Below are positions 1 through 8,051 of a stretch of DNA of 64,000 nt, piece after piece. The stretch comes from Roseovarius sp. MMSF_3359 (GTDB lineage Bacteria > Pseudomonadota > Alphaproteobacteria > Rhodobacterales > Rhodobacteraceae). A model generated the notes under the pieces. That model was not told the DNA's origin. It did not search any database and saw nothing but the letters and a program-made list of their open reading frames with translations. The stretch lies in NCBI RefSeq assembly GCF_030733385.1, contig NZ_JASHJC010000008.1:62001-126000 (forward strand), written 5' to 3'. Each line of letters begins with the position of its first letter. Position 1 is the stretch's first letter. A program made the position numbers and the translations under genes.

Positions 1-302
1 GTGGCATCGTCAAACCACGGATCGCGGTACCGGGTCAGCACGTCGTCCAATGACACCTCATGGCGCGTGAGCGCCCCGCCAATACCATAGCCGCTGGCGA
101 AATCCATCACCCCGGCGGAGGTGAGCCCCCGCACCCGCTTGAGTTCGGCCAGGACCGCCCGGAACGCCGCTGCCGCATAATGCGCCGTGCGGAACCCCGC
201 ATGATCCATCGCCCGGTAATAGGCGCGGCAATCCGGCAGGTTATAGATATCGTCAAAAATGGTGACGATCTTTTGCGCGCGCTCGCCCTGGTTCTCGATC
301 AT
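1..302 (-). CDS. Partial methyltransferase-like protein (5' end only)
   Basis: An open reading frame starts with ATG at 302 and runs off the left edge of the window, so only about the first 100 residues are visible. The segment VMDFASGYGIGGAL near residues 65-78 resembles motif I of class I SAM-dependent methyltransferases (hydrophobic-D-x-x-x-G-x-G). It is followed by a charged stretch ending in RYRDPW. This resembles a proteobacterial family of short methyltransferase-like proteins whose motif I is followed by a conserved D/E-rich helix. Family assignment is an inference from one motif; the catalytic part lies outside the window. The gene is divergent from the EamA transporter at 512. Confidence 0.55.
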   Translation of the reverse strand, partial: MIENQGERAQKIVTIFDDIYNLPDCRAYYRAMDHAGFRTAHYAAAAFRAVLAELKRVRGLTSAGVMDFASGYGIGGALTRHEVSLDDVLTRYRDPWFDDA

Positions 303-437
303 TGTTTCTGGCCCTAATCCTATTCGGTCAAACTTGCAGTCAGACGCATATAGGCACAAGCGCAAATCACCCCATCGGGTATGTCGGTCAATCGCAGAGT
401 TGTGAATTCCCGCAAGGGTTGAAACACGTTTGCGTTC

Positions 438-504
438 CCTGACCGGAACGTGAGGCCATCGTGACCCCGGGCGGTTGTAGGCTGCTCTCAACGCCATCGG
501 GGAC
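438..504 (+). promoter_or_regulatory. Upstream region of first EamA gene, with motif shared by its paralogue
   Basis: The motif cctgaccg-N-aacgtga-N-g at 438-454 recurs at 1658-1674 upstream of the second EamA gene. A ribosome binding site, ggggac at 499-504, precedes the ATG at 512. The shared motif suggests that the upstream regulatory region was duplicated together with the gene. Confidence 0.4.
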
Positions 505-511
505 AGTTCAG

Positions 512-1576
512 ATGACCTATACCGACAGCAAAGCCACTCATGGAATGATCGCAACGGGCAAGGCCCCGACGGGCCTGCCCTTCCTCACCATGGGGGCCGG
601 CTTTGCTTGGATTGCGGTGCTGGTCTATGCCTCGTCCAACTCGATCGTCACGCTTCTGGTCGATATCGGCCGCGCCAACCCGGTGGCGGCCGGGCGCAAC
701 GCGATTACCTATTGCAACCTGCTTTTTCTGGGCTCGCTGATTTCCGTCATCCCGATGATCGCGATCTTCCACCGGGATTGGACCCGCAAGAACCTGCGCC
801 GCTTGTCACGGCGCGATTGGGGCATCCTCACGGTCTCGGCCTTCCTGTCCTCGGCTGTGACACCGGGGCTATTCTTCTACGCGCTCGAACACACGACCGT
901 CACGAACGTGGTGCTGATCGGCCGGATCGAGCCGCCGCTTTTCTTGCTCGCTGCATGGCTCTTTCTCAACGAGGATCTGAACCCCTGGGCCATGTGGGCG
1001 GGGTTGATCGCGCTCATCGGCGCGGTGTTGATGATCGGGATGCGCGGCAATGGCGCGCTGTTCCAATTCGGCGCCGGAGAGCTTGCGACCATTGCCGCCA
1101 CGCTCTCGTTCATCGCCTCGACCATCGTCACGCGGGTGGGCCTGCGTGGCGTCCCCTTGGGCATCTTTTCGATCTACCGGACGGTGCTTGGCGCGGGGCT
1201 TTACTTCCTGCTGGCAATGTACCTCTTCGGACCGGCTCATTTTCAGGACCTCTTTGCCCCCGTCGTCCTCAAATGGATCTGGGTCTATGCCATCGTGGTG
1301 ATCGTGATCGGGCAGTTTTCCTGGAATCTCGGCCTGAAATATGCCCGTTCCGGCGACGTGTCGCTCGCCACGTCGTTTTCACCATTGGCCGCAATCGTCT
1401 TTGCCATGCTCCTTCTGGGCGAAGATCCCGGACCGGGCCTGATCCCCGGGGGCGCCGTGATCCTGACCGGGATCGCCATCGGCCATTTCGGGCGCCGCCG
1501 CACGCGGCAAACCCGTCGCCGCGCCAGCAACCTCGCCATGGAGCATGAAGGAAAGCTCAATTTCAAAGGTGCCTGA
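512..1576 (+). CDS. EamA/DMT-family transporter, copy 1
   Basis: This is an inner-membrane permease of the drug/metabolite transporter superfamily, with about ten hydrophobic segments arranged as two EamA halves in roughly 354 residues. A GTG at 461 would add 17 residues, but ggggac at 499-504 sits just before the ATG at 512, so that start is preferred. The protein is strikingly similar to its neighbour at 1769: both share long blocks such as CNLLFLGSLIS, TNVVLIGRIEPPLFLLA and NLGLKYARSGDVSLATSFSP (H for Y in copy 2), and both end in NFKGA. The pair is therefore a tandem duplication. The substrate cannot be read from sequence; EamA proteins export amino acids, metabolites or drugs. Confidence 0.85.
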   Translation: MTYTDSKATHGMIATGKAPTGLPFLTMGAGFAWIAVLVYASSNSIVTLLVDIGRANPVAAGRNAITYCNLLFLGSLISVIPMIAIFHRDWTRKNLRRLSRRDWGILTVSAFLSSAVTPGLFFYALEHTTVTNVVLIGRIEPPLFLLAAWLFLNEDLNPWAMWAGLIALIGAVLMIGMRGNGALFQFGAGELATIAATLSFIASTIVTRVGLRGVPLGIFSIYRTVLGAGLYFLLAMYLFGPAHFQDLFAPVVLKWIWVYAIVVIVIGQFSWNLGLKYARSGDVSLATSFSPLAAIVFAMLLLGEDPGPGLIPGGAVILTGIAIGHFGRRRTRQTRRRASNLAMEHEGKLNFKGA

Positions 1577-1657
1577 TCCGCGCCATCAGCCTGTTTTTGT
1601 TACATCTCGCCACGCTGGCGTGACCCCAAACAGGCGTTTTGCAACAATGTTTCGTAG

Positions 1658-1674
1658 CCTGACCGCAACGTGAT
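1658..1674 (+). promoter_or_regulatory. Second copy of the motif found upstream of both EamA genes
   Basis: The 17-nt stretch matches 438-454 at all but about two positions. It lies about 95 nt before the second EamA start, while the first copy lies about 58 nt before its start. It may be a promoter or operator carried along by the duplication. No regulator for it is recognisable nearby. Confidence 0.35.
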
Positions 1675-1768
1675 GGCTTTGTGACGGAACCGGGCCGCCG
1701 CACCGCTTGACCGGGCAACATGCCGCCTCGTAAGCAGGATGAAATCAATTATTTAGGGGACATAAATC

Positions 1769-2845
1769 ATGAGCACCGCCAGCACGCAGCCCGATACCGG
1801 CATGTCCAAGGCGCTGATGGGCGCGGTCCTCGTCTGGGTGGCGGTCATCGTCTATGCCTCCTCCAACTCCATCGTCTCGCTTCTGGCCGATATCGGACGG
1901 CAGAACACCGTGATGGGCCGCAACGCGGTGTCGCTGTGCAACCTGCTCTTCCTCGGCAGCCTGATTTCCCTGGTGCCGATGGTGTTCATGTTCTGGCGGG
2001 ACTGGACCCGCGAAAACCTGCGCAAGCTCAGCCGCAAGGATTGGGGTGTCCTGACGTTGTCGGCGTTCCTCTCCTCGGCGCTCACCCCGGCGCTTTTCTT
2101 CATCGCGCTTGACTATACGACCGTCACCAACGTCGTGCTGATCGGTCGGATCGAACCGCCGCTCTTCCTGCTGGCCACGTTCTTCATCCTCAAGGAGAAA
2201 CTCGACCCATGGGCGTTCGCCGCCGGGCTGATCGCGCTCGTGGGCGCGGTGGTCATCATCTCGCTCAAGGGCGGGGACACCGCGTTTACCTTCGGCAAGG
2301 GAGAGATCGCGACCGTCTTCGCCACGCTTTCATTCATCGCCTCGACCCTCGTCACACGGCTGGGCCTCAAGGGCATTCCCCTTGGCATCTTCTCGATCTA
2401 CCGCACGGTGCTGGGGACGATCATCTATTACTTCCTCGCGCTCTATCTCTATGGCCCCAACCACTTCCAGGACCTGTTCCAGCCGATCGTGCTGAAATAC
2501 GTTTGGGTCTACGCGATCATCGTCATCATCATCGGGCAGTTTTCGTGGAACCTCGGGCTGAAACACGCGCGCTCCGGCGATGTGTCGCTGGCCACGTCCT
2601 TCTCGCCGCTGGCGGCGCTGGTCATTGCCATGCTGCTTCTGGGCGAAGACCCCGGCGCAGGGCTCATTCCCGGCGGTCTCATCATCGTCTTCGCCATCGC
2701 CGTGGGGCAGTTTGGCCGGATCAAGACCCAACGCGCCGAACGCCGCGCCGAGGAAGAAGCCGCCCGCCGCGAGGCAGCCAAGGGCAAGCTCGACACCGAC
2801 GAGGCGCTGGCCCACGAATCCCGCATCAACTTCAAAGGGGCCTGA
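1769..2845 (+). CDS. EamA/DMT-family transporter, copy 2
   Basis: This is a second drug/metabolite-superfamily permease of 358 residues with two EamA halves and about ten membrane segments. It starts with ATG at 1769 after aggggac. Its core is nearly colinear with the copy at 512. It differs by a longer, charged cytoplasmic C-terminal tail rich in Arg, Glu and Ala (RRAEEEAARREAAKGK), after which the shared NFKGA ending returns. The tail insertion is the clearest difference between the copies and could affect interaction or stability. The 3' end overlaps the convergent glycosyltransferase by 14 nt. Confidence 0.85.
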   Translation: MSTASTQPDTGMSKALMGAVLVWVAVIVYASSNSIVSLLADIGRQNTVMGRNAVSLCNLLFLGSLISLVPMVFMFWRDWTRENLRKLSRKDWGVLTLSAFLSSALTPALFFIALDYTTVTNVVLIGRIEPPLFLLATFFILKEKLDPWAFAAGLIALVGAVVIISLKGGDTAFTFGKGEIATVFATLSFIASTLVTRLGLKGIPLGIFSIYRTVLGTIIYYFLALYLYGPNHFQDLFQPIVLKYVWVYAIIVIIIGQFSWNLGLKHARSGDVSLATSFSPLAALVIAMLLLGEDPGAGLIPGGLIIVFAIAVGQFGRIKTQRAERRAEEEAARREAAKGKLDTDEALAHESRINFKGA

Positions 2846-3989
2846 CGCGGAACACCTCCCGCATGGGGTCGTCGGGCGCTGGCACGCCCAGCTCCTGCAG
2901 CAGATCCGTCTTGATCTGCGCGCCCCTGGCAATATCGACGCCCATATCCGCTTTCAGCGTAGTGTCGGGGGTGTCCGCCATCAGGAGGAGCTGTCGCATC
3001 TCGGCTTCCACGCGGTCGGCAAGCATTTGCAATGCCGATTGCAGCGGCTTTCCATCAACCGCCGCCTCGGGCGCGATGAGCCGAATGCCAGATGCCGTGG
3101 GTGCCGGGCGAAATGGAATGACCCCGGCAAGGCTTTCGATGTGGACCGTCGGCAGCATCTCCAACGCCGCGCGCAAGGCCGCGGCCTCTGCATCATCGGC
3201 GCGATCAAGAAAGATGCTGACCCGCCCCCCTGCCCGCGCATGGCTGGCAACCGTACCAAGACAACCGGTGGCGACCTGCGCCGCCGTCTCGGCCAGCACC
3301 ACTATTTCCCGCGTGATTTGCAGATCCCGCTGACGCAGGAAGAACGCCATGATCGTGTCCGACATGGCGCTGTAATGCGCACCGTCGCGCGGGTTGTTGT
3401 CGAGCCGTCCGATATCGACCTCGGTCACCTCCGCCCCGGCGGCATGGACCCGCAGCATCACGTCGATATCGGCGGCGTAATCCCCGATGATCTCGGGCAG
3501 CGCGATGAGTGAGCGATCAAAGGCATAGATGCCCGAATTGGGCGCGTTGAGCCCGCCAAGCGCGGGAAACATCTGCCGCAGCGCGGGCATCACCAGGTAG
3601 CGCGTCATCGGCATCGCATCGCGCGGATCCTGCCATTGACCCTTGATGAGCCCGACGCCCGGCGCACGCGCGGCGATCATACGGCTGAACAGAGAGGTGT
3701 CGAAGCGGTCGAGATCGGCATCGACCTTCATCACCCAATCATTGCGCGCCGCGATGAAGCCGGCGCGGATCGCATGCCCCATCCCGGGCCGCGCCTCGGT
3801 CACCACCCGGCCACCGGCAGCACGCGCCACGTCTGCGGTGTCGTCGGTCGAGCCGTTATCGACGACCACAACTTCATCCACCAGTGGCATGGCCGACATG
3901 GTCTCAATCACACGGGCAATGGTCGCGGCCTCGTTCCGGGCAGGAACAATCACTGAAACGGGAAGAGCTTTCGGGTGGACAGGGGTCAA
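2832..3989 (-). CDS. Family 2 glycosyltransferase
   Basis: A 385-residue GT-A fold glycosyltransferase. The N-terminal half has the family 2 pattern VSVIVPARNE, then VVVVDNGSTDDT, and the nucleotide-sugar/metal motif KVDADLD near residue 90. The sequence around GQWQDPRDAMPMTRYLVMP and the acceptor-side segment DYAADIDVMLRVH resemble glucosyl-phosphoglycerate-synthase-like GT2 enzymes, but the acceptor is not certain. The last 150 residues form an extra region that I cannot assign. No membrane segment is apparent, so it is probably cytoplasmic. It converges on the second EamA gene, and no sugar-biosynthesis partner is adjacent. Confidence 0.8.
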   Translation of the reverse strand: MTPVHPKALPVSVIVPARNEAATIARVIETMSAMPLVDEVVVVDNGSTDDTADVARAAGGRVVTEARPGMGHAIRAGFIAARNDWVMKVDADLDRFDTSLFSRMIAARAPGVGLIKGQWQDPRDAMPMTRYLVMPALRQMFPALGGLNAPNSGIYAFDRSLIALPEIIGDYAADIDVMLRVHAAGAEVTEVDIGRLDNNPRDGAHYSAMSDTIMAFFLRQRDLQITREIVVLAETAAQVATGCLGTVASHARAGGRVSIFLDRADDAEAAALRAALEMLPTVHIESLAGVIPFRPAPTASGIRLIAPEAAVDGKPLQSALQMLADRVEAEMRQLLLMADTPDTTLKADMGVDIARGAQIKTDLLQELGVPAPDDPMREVFRVRPL

Positions 3990-4104
3990 AGTTACCTCTC
4001 ATGACTGTTCTTATGTCTAGACCGCAGGCGACACGGCCACAAGCAGGCGCTTTCCGGATCACCGAGTTGTGCAATAGGCCACGAGGTGAACGGCCAATAG
4101 GCGA

Positions 4105-4321
4105 GATGCCTGCTTTGCGAACAAGGCGATCCTTCGGTCATCATTGAAACAGAGGGCATCGCCCGACCGTGGGTGGGCGCCATGTAGGTTGTTCATCGCA
4201 CTTTATGGTTTAGCTTACCTCCAACAATCGTCGGGATTGAGACGGTGACGAAGCGCCCGCCCATGGGGCGGTCGGGCGCTGCCCGGCGGCGCTGCGCGCC
4301 TTGATTCCGGGCTTGAGCAAT
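4105..4321. repeat. Dispersed non-coding repeat, copy A
   Basis: The reverse complement of this stretch closely matches 20864-21079. Shared blocks include gcccggaatcaagg, ccgccgggcagcgcccgacc, ccccatgggcgggcgcttcg, cataaagtgcgatgaac and gtcgggcgatgccctctgtt. The element is about 215 nt, has internal short palindromes (for example around ccccatgggcggg) and carries no convincing gene. The flanks diverge immediately on both sides. It fills most of the 375-nt gap between the glycosyltransferase and the carboxypeptidase. The function is unknown; a REP-like or non-autonomous mobile element is possible. Confidence 0.8.
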
Positions 4322-4364
4322 GTCCAACATGGACTCGAAGCAGTAACTCGATTTCTTAACCAAA

Positions 4365-5855
4365 CTAACTGCCGTAGACCGTCCCCCAGCGTTCGATCAG
4401 CTTCTGTTGCAGCCTCTTGGCGCGGCTGTTCCAGCTTGATGCGCCGGGGGGGCGGTCGCCGAGTTTCTTGGGCAAGGCGTCACGGCGGTCCGTATCAGCG
4501 GCAAAGATCGCAAAGGCCATCTCCTTACCATCCGCCGCGGTCAAATAGCCCGCGAGGCCACTGACGAAATAGAGCGTGCCGGTCTTGGCCGCGACCTTGA
4601 CCGGGTGGTTCTTGTCCTTGCGCCCCTTCGCATCCTTCAGCGTGATTGGCTTCAGGATCGGCTTCAACGCGCCGTCCCCATGCACCGCCGCCAATGCCTG
4701 CGCCGTGGCCTCCGCCGAGAGGCGCGATTGACTGCCAAGCCCGGAATGATCCACCAGCCGCGCTGCTTTCATCCCAAGCGTTTCCCGCGCCCAGTAGGAC
4801 ATTTCGCGCGCCGAGGCGCGGATGCTGTCCACCTGTCCCAGCCGCGCCTTGCTGGCCATCAGCCCGACCAGTTCGGCGGTCAGGTTGGTCGAGTACTTCA
4901 ACATCTCGCGCAGGATTTCCGGCAATGCGACGCTCTGCCGGGTGACGAGGATACGGCCGCCCGGATCGTCCTTCACAACTTCCGGCTTGGGCAGCACGAT
5001 CCCGTTGGAGCGCGCCAGCGTGCCAAAAACTTCGCCCGCATAGGCCTCGGGCTTGCGCACAGGCAACCAGCGTGATCCGTTCTTGCCCAGAAACTTGCGC
5101 GCGACGGTCCAGCTGTCGAAACTGCCGCCATCCGTGTAGGTATAAACCGGCCCCTTGCGATCCATGACCAGCATCCGCGCAACGGTGACATCGGGGCGGT
5201 ACTTGGCGGTGCGGGCATCCATCGTGATGGTGTAGTCCTTGGTGCCGCGCTTCCACTGGAAATGCACCCGGTTGTAGTTGAGGTTAAGCCCGGAGACCGA
5301 CGGGTTGTAAGCCACCTGGTCGGGCTGATCCTCGTCAATCGCGCGGGTGAAGGGCAACACCCCGCCATAGATCAGGAAACGACCCTTGATCTCGCGCACA
5401 CCGGCCTCCTTGAGCTGCTGCGCCATCTCGGCCAGGCCATCCGTGTCGAGCGACGGATCTCCGCCGCCCGCCAGCACCAGATCACCCTGCAACACGCCAT
5501 TTTCCAGCGGCCCCGTCGCCCTTAGCCGCGTCGTGAAGCGGAACCCGGGACCAAGCGCATCGAGCGCGTAGAGCGCGGTCAGCGCCTTTGTCACGCTGGC
5601 CGGAGGCTGACCGGAGCGCGCATTCACGCCCTCTAGCTGTTTGCCGGATTTCACATCGACCACCGCGCAACCGACGCGCCCGCCCAGGTTGGCCTCGCGG
5701 ATCAAAACCTCGGCACCGGTCGGCGCCGGGGGCCGCGGCCCATCGGGGCGCACCTGCGGGCGCAGGGACACGGCCGGCGCACCGCCAAATGCCGTGCTCG
5801 CCACACCGCCGAAAACGCCGCTCAGGATGAAGCGTCTTGTGACTTTACTGCTCAT
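4365..5855 (-). CDS. dacB: D-alanyl-D-alanine carboxypeptidase/endopeptidase (PBP4 type, peptidase S13)
   Basis: A 496-residue periplasmic penicillin-binding protein that trims or cleaves peptidoglycan peptide cross-links. The active-site motifs are in order: SVTK (SxxK, nucleophile Ser) near residue 87, STN (SxN) near 311 and KTGT near 430. The N-terminus begins with a TRRFIL twin-arginine-like motif followed by a hydrophobic, alanine/glycine-rich stretch ending near APA, so Tat export is likely. The long insertion between SxxK and SxN is typical of S13 enzymes. It is the last gene of a minus-strand run after nadD (86-nt gap) and the DUF900 lipoprotein. Confidence 0.92.
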   Translation of the reverse strand: MSSKVTRRFILSGVFGGVASTAFGGAPAVSLRPQVRPDGPRPPAPTGAEVLIREANLGGRVGCAVVDVKSGKQLEGVNARSGQPPASVTKALTALYALDALGPGFRFTTRLRATGPLENGVLQGDLVLAGGGDPSLDTDGLAEMAQQLKEAGVREIKGRFLIYGGVLPFTRAIDEDQPDQVAYNPSVSGLNLNYNRVHFQWKRGTKDYTITMDARTAKYRPDVTVARMLVMDRKGPVYTYTDGGSFDSWTVARKFLGKNGSRWLPVRKPEAYAGEVFGTLARSNGIVLPKPEVVKDDPGGRILVTRQSVALPEILREMLKYSTNLTAELVGLMASKARLGQVDSIRASAREMSYWARETLGMKAARLVDHSGLGSQSRLSAEATAQALAAVHGDGALKPILKPITLKDAKGRKDKNHPVKVAAKTGTLYFVSGLAGYLTAADGKEMAFAIFAADTDRRDALPKKLGDRPPGASSWNSRAKRLQQKLIERWGTVYGS

Positions 5856-5941
5856 GGGCGCAAAATAACCTCAGGTGACTGATACAGACAATCCGCTTTC
5901 CACTTCACATACCGTTCAAATTCGCGGCAGTTGCGCAGCGG

Positions 5942-6577
5942 TCACCGTGCCGCGCCCTTTGGCCACTGCCCTTTTGCCCGCAGCCCCGTGGAAGAGATCG
6001 CGCGCATCGGCATGTTGATGAAGCACCAACATGGGGCGTCCGCGCGGGCCAGCAAGTGGCTCATCCGCCCTGGCAGGCGGGCATGGGCGTAAATCCGCGC
6101 GGGCTTGGACATGCGCGCCGAGATCCGCTGGCCCGGCCGAGCCAGCACACCCACGGGCACGCTTTCCATGATCCAGCGCCAATCCTGCCACTGGTCAAGC
6201 TGCGCCAGGTTGTCCGCCCCCATGAGCCAGACGAAGCGCACGCCCGGATGGGCGGCCTGCAACGCCGCCAGCGTCTCGGCGGTATAGCGGGTGCCGGCGT
6301 GGCTTTCGAAATCGCTGATCGCGACGCGAGGGTGATCCATGATCGCCCGACAGGCCGCCATGCGTTTTTCCATCGGGGCGGGGCCACGGGGTTTGAGCGG
6401 GTTGCCGGGACTGACCAGCCACCAGACCTGGTCCAGCCCGAAGCGTTTCAACGCCTCACGGGTCAGGTGGACATGCCCGGCATGGGGCGGATCAAACGAC
6501 CCGCCCAGCAGGCCGATCACCTGCCCGGCCCGTGTCGGGGGTGTATGGCGGCGCGTCATCCGCAGCAGCTCCGGCAT
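5942..6577 (-). CDS. nadD: Nicotinate-nucleotide adenylyltransferase
   Basis: NadD makes deamido-NAD from nicotinate mononucleotide and ATP in NAD biosynthesis. The nucleotidyltransferase signature [11 protein letters not shown] lies at about residues 25-35, followed by [23 protein letters not shown] and, near the C-terminus, ISSTGLR, the ISSTxxR ATP-binding motif. At 211 residues it has the usual length. The first ten or so residues are polar and the true start may be the internal ATG of MTRRH. It lies 21 nt downstream of the DUF900 lipoprotein gene on the same strand and is probably cotranscribed with it. Confidence 0.93.
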   Translation of the reverse strand: MPELLRMTRRHTPPTRAGQVIGLLGGSFDPPHAGHVHLTREALKRFGLDQVWWLVSPGNPLKPRGPAPMEKRMAACRAIMDHPRVAISDFESHAGTRYTAETLAALQAAHPGVRFVWLMGADNLAQLDQWQDWRWIMESVPVGVLARPGQRISARMSKPARIYAHARLPGRMSHLLARADAPCWCFINMPMRAISSTGLRAKGQWPKGAAR

Positions 6578-6598
6578 TCTGTCGGCCTGGTCATCGCC

Positions 6599-7840
6599 TT
6601 ACCTGTCCACCGGGACGAAGGTCACCTCTGGCACCTGTTCAAGCATCCAGAAATTTGCAGCTATGTGGCTGAGGTTACGTTCCGGGCTGCCCGGGGCGGC
6701 ACCGGTTTTCAACAGGGTGACGATATCCGAGAGGACCACCGGGTTTTCGCGGAAATAGGAATGACCCCGCGGAGACACCACGCCGCTTACATCTATGAAA
6801 TGCACGTTGCCGACACGGCTCAGGATCTCGCGTTCACCTGGGTCGAGATCGTCATAAGAGAGCCGCCCGAACCGGGTGCCGGAATTGACCGCCTGCGCCA
6901 GCCCCAGCGCCCCGTCAGACGGGTTCATGTAGACCGAGATGCGCCCGAAGGCGGGGCCGAATTTCTCGGCGATCAACCGCTGCCGCACCACGCCGAAATC
7001 AAGGTCAGGTGCCGCCAGCACCAGGTTGTCGACCTTCAGAACCTGCCGCGGATCCCGCCCGGCAGACCGCGCGGCGATGACCATTTCGCGCAACGCGGTT
7101 GTGGTCACATCTGTGCCGCGGCTATGGGCAATCACCTGTATCCGGCGCAGGCCGCGCACCCCGCCCAGAAGGCGCAATGTCTCCTTGAGGTGAAAGATCG
7201 AGAACTCGCCGCTTTCGCGATCCTTGAAATAACCGAAGAGGCCCGGATTGTCCGCAGGCCAGGTGTAGGCGATCGGTACCGCGCGCTGCTCGCCCGCCTG
7301 CCAGATATTGGCCATTGTCGACAGGGCGTCGTCGAAATCATTCTTGTAGCCATGCACGAAGAGGACCACCTCATCCGTCGCCGATGCCCTGAGCGCCGCG
7401 CTGACCTCGTCCTGAAACGCTTTGGCTGCGCGGCCATATCCCGACCGGGCGTCGCCGTCGTCAACGATCCTGCCCTGCTGCAGCGAGAACGGCAGCGGGG
7501 TCGTCGGGAACCGCACCCGCTCCGAGACGCCGTGCACCCGGATCAGGCGGTCACCGGCGCTTCCCGACAGCCGGTCAAACCCGACATCGGCGCTGCCAAA
7601 GGCCATCGAAGAACTCCGGGCAAACCCATATCCGGCCCCCGCCCCATCGGCGGCGCGATCGGTCACGTAGTAGATCTGCGCCCGGTCCGGCGCCTCGCTC
7701 ATGTTGGGGAAAACGGTGGAGGTCAGCACCGGCACGGTTTCGCAACCTGCCAGCAAAAGCAGTGATGCCAGCGACAGCAACACATGCCGTAACAGCGCGG
7801 GTCGCATCCCGCCATTTCCGATCACCCCCGCGCGTTTCAT
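6599..7840 (-). CDS. Alpha/beta-hydrolase lipoprotein (DUF900)
   Basis: A 413-residue protein with a lipoprotein signal: hydrophobic LLSLASLLLLAGC with lipobox LAGC, so it is probably anchored in a membrane facing the periplasm. The core is a DUF900-type alpha/beta hydrolase with LFVHGYKNDFDDAL, AYTWPAD and the nucleophile elbow AHSRG (serine within GxSxG-like HSRG). A later VLAAPDLD block and HxD-like C-terminal residues could complete the triad. The substrate is unknown. The start at 7840 has gaggg upstream, but an internal ATG at 7807 is also possible. It is the first gene of the nadD-dacB run. Confidence 0.82.
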   Translation of the reverse strand: MKRAGVIGNGGMRPALLRHVLLSLASLLLLAGCETVPVLTSTVFPNMSEAPDRAQIYYVTDRAADGAGAGYGFARSSSMAFGSADVGFDRLSGSAGDRLIRVHGVSERVRFPTTPLPFSLQQGRIVDDGDARSGYGRAAKAFQDEVSAALRASATDEVVLFVHGYKNDFDDALSTMANIWQAGEQRAVPIAYTWPADNPGLFGYFKDRESGEFSIFHLKETLRLLGGVRGLRRIQVIAHSRGTDVTTTALREMVIAARSAGRDPRQVLKVDNLVLAAPDLDFGVVRQRLIAEKFGPAFGRISVYMNPSDGALGLAQAVNSGTRFGRLSYDDLDPGEREILSRVGNVHFIDVSGVVSPRGHSYFRENPVVLSDIVTLLKTGAAPGSPERNLSHIAANFWMLEQVPEVTFVPVDR

Positions 7841-8051
7841 CCGCGACCGCCCTCATGGTTGATAGCTCGCCCGACTATCACCCAAAGGCGGCGGCGCGAC
7901 AATGCCCGCCGCGATACTGACCCACACCCTGTGGCACAAAGCATTCAATTTTAATCGTTTTTCGAGGCCTGCGAGGCCTCAGTGCCATCCATTCTTAACT
8001 TACGCGCGCCAAGGTGTCCGGGAATTAGGACATCCAACCCGGGGAAGAATT

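Noticed and set aside
3990-4183. Short minus-strand frame starting MAPTHGRAMPSVSMM
   Set aside because: It lies largely within the dispersed repeat, and copy B does not preserve a matching protein frame.
6056-7765. 569-residue plus-strand frame opposite nadD and the DUF900 gene
   Set aside because: It crosses two well-supported genes and reads as histidine/arginine-rich antisense sequence.
7902-8051. Upstream extension of the c-di-GMP protein
   Set aside because: The residues are histidine/arginine/proline-rich like noncoding sequence, and ggggaag precedes the GTG at 8052.
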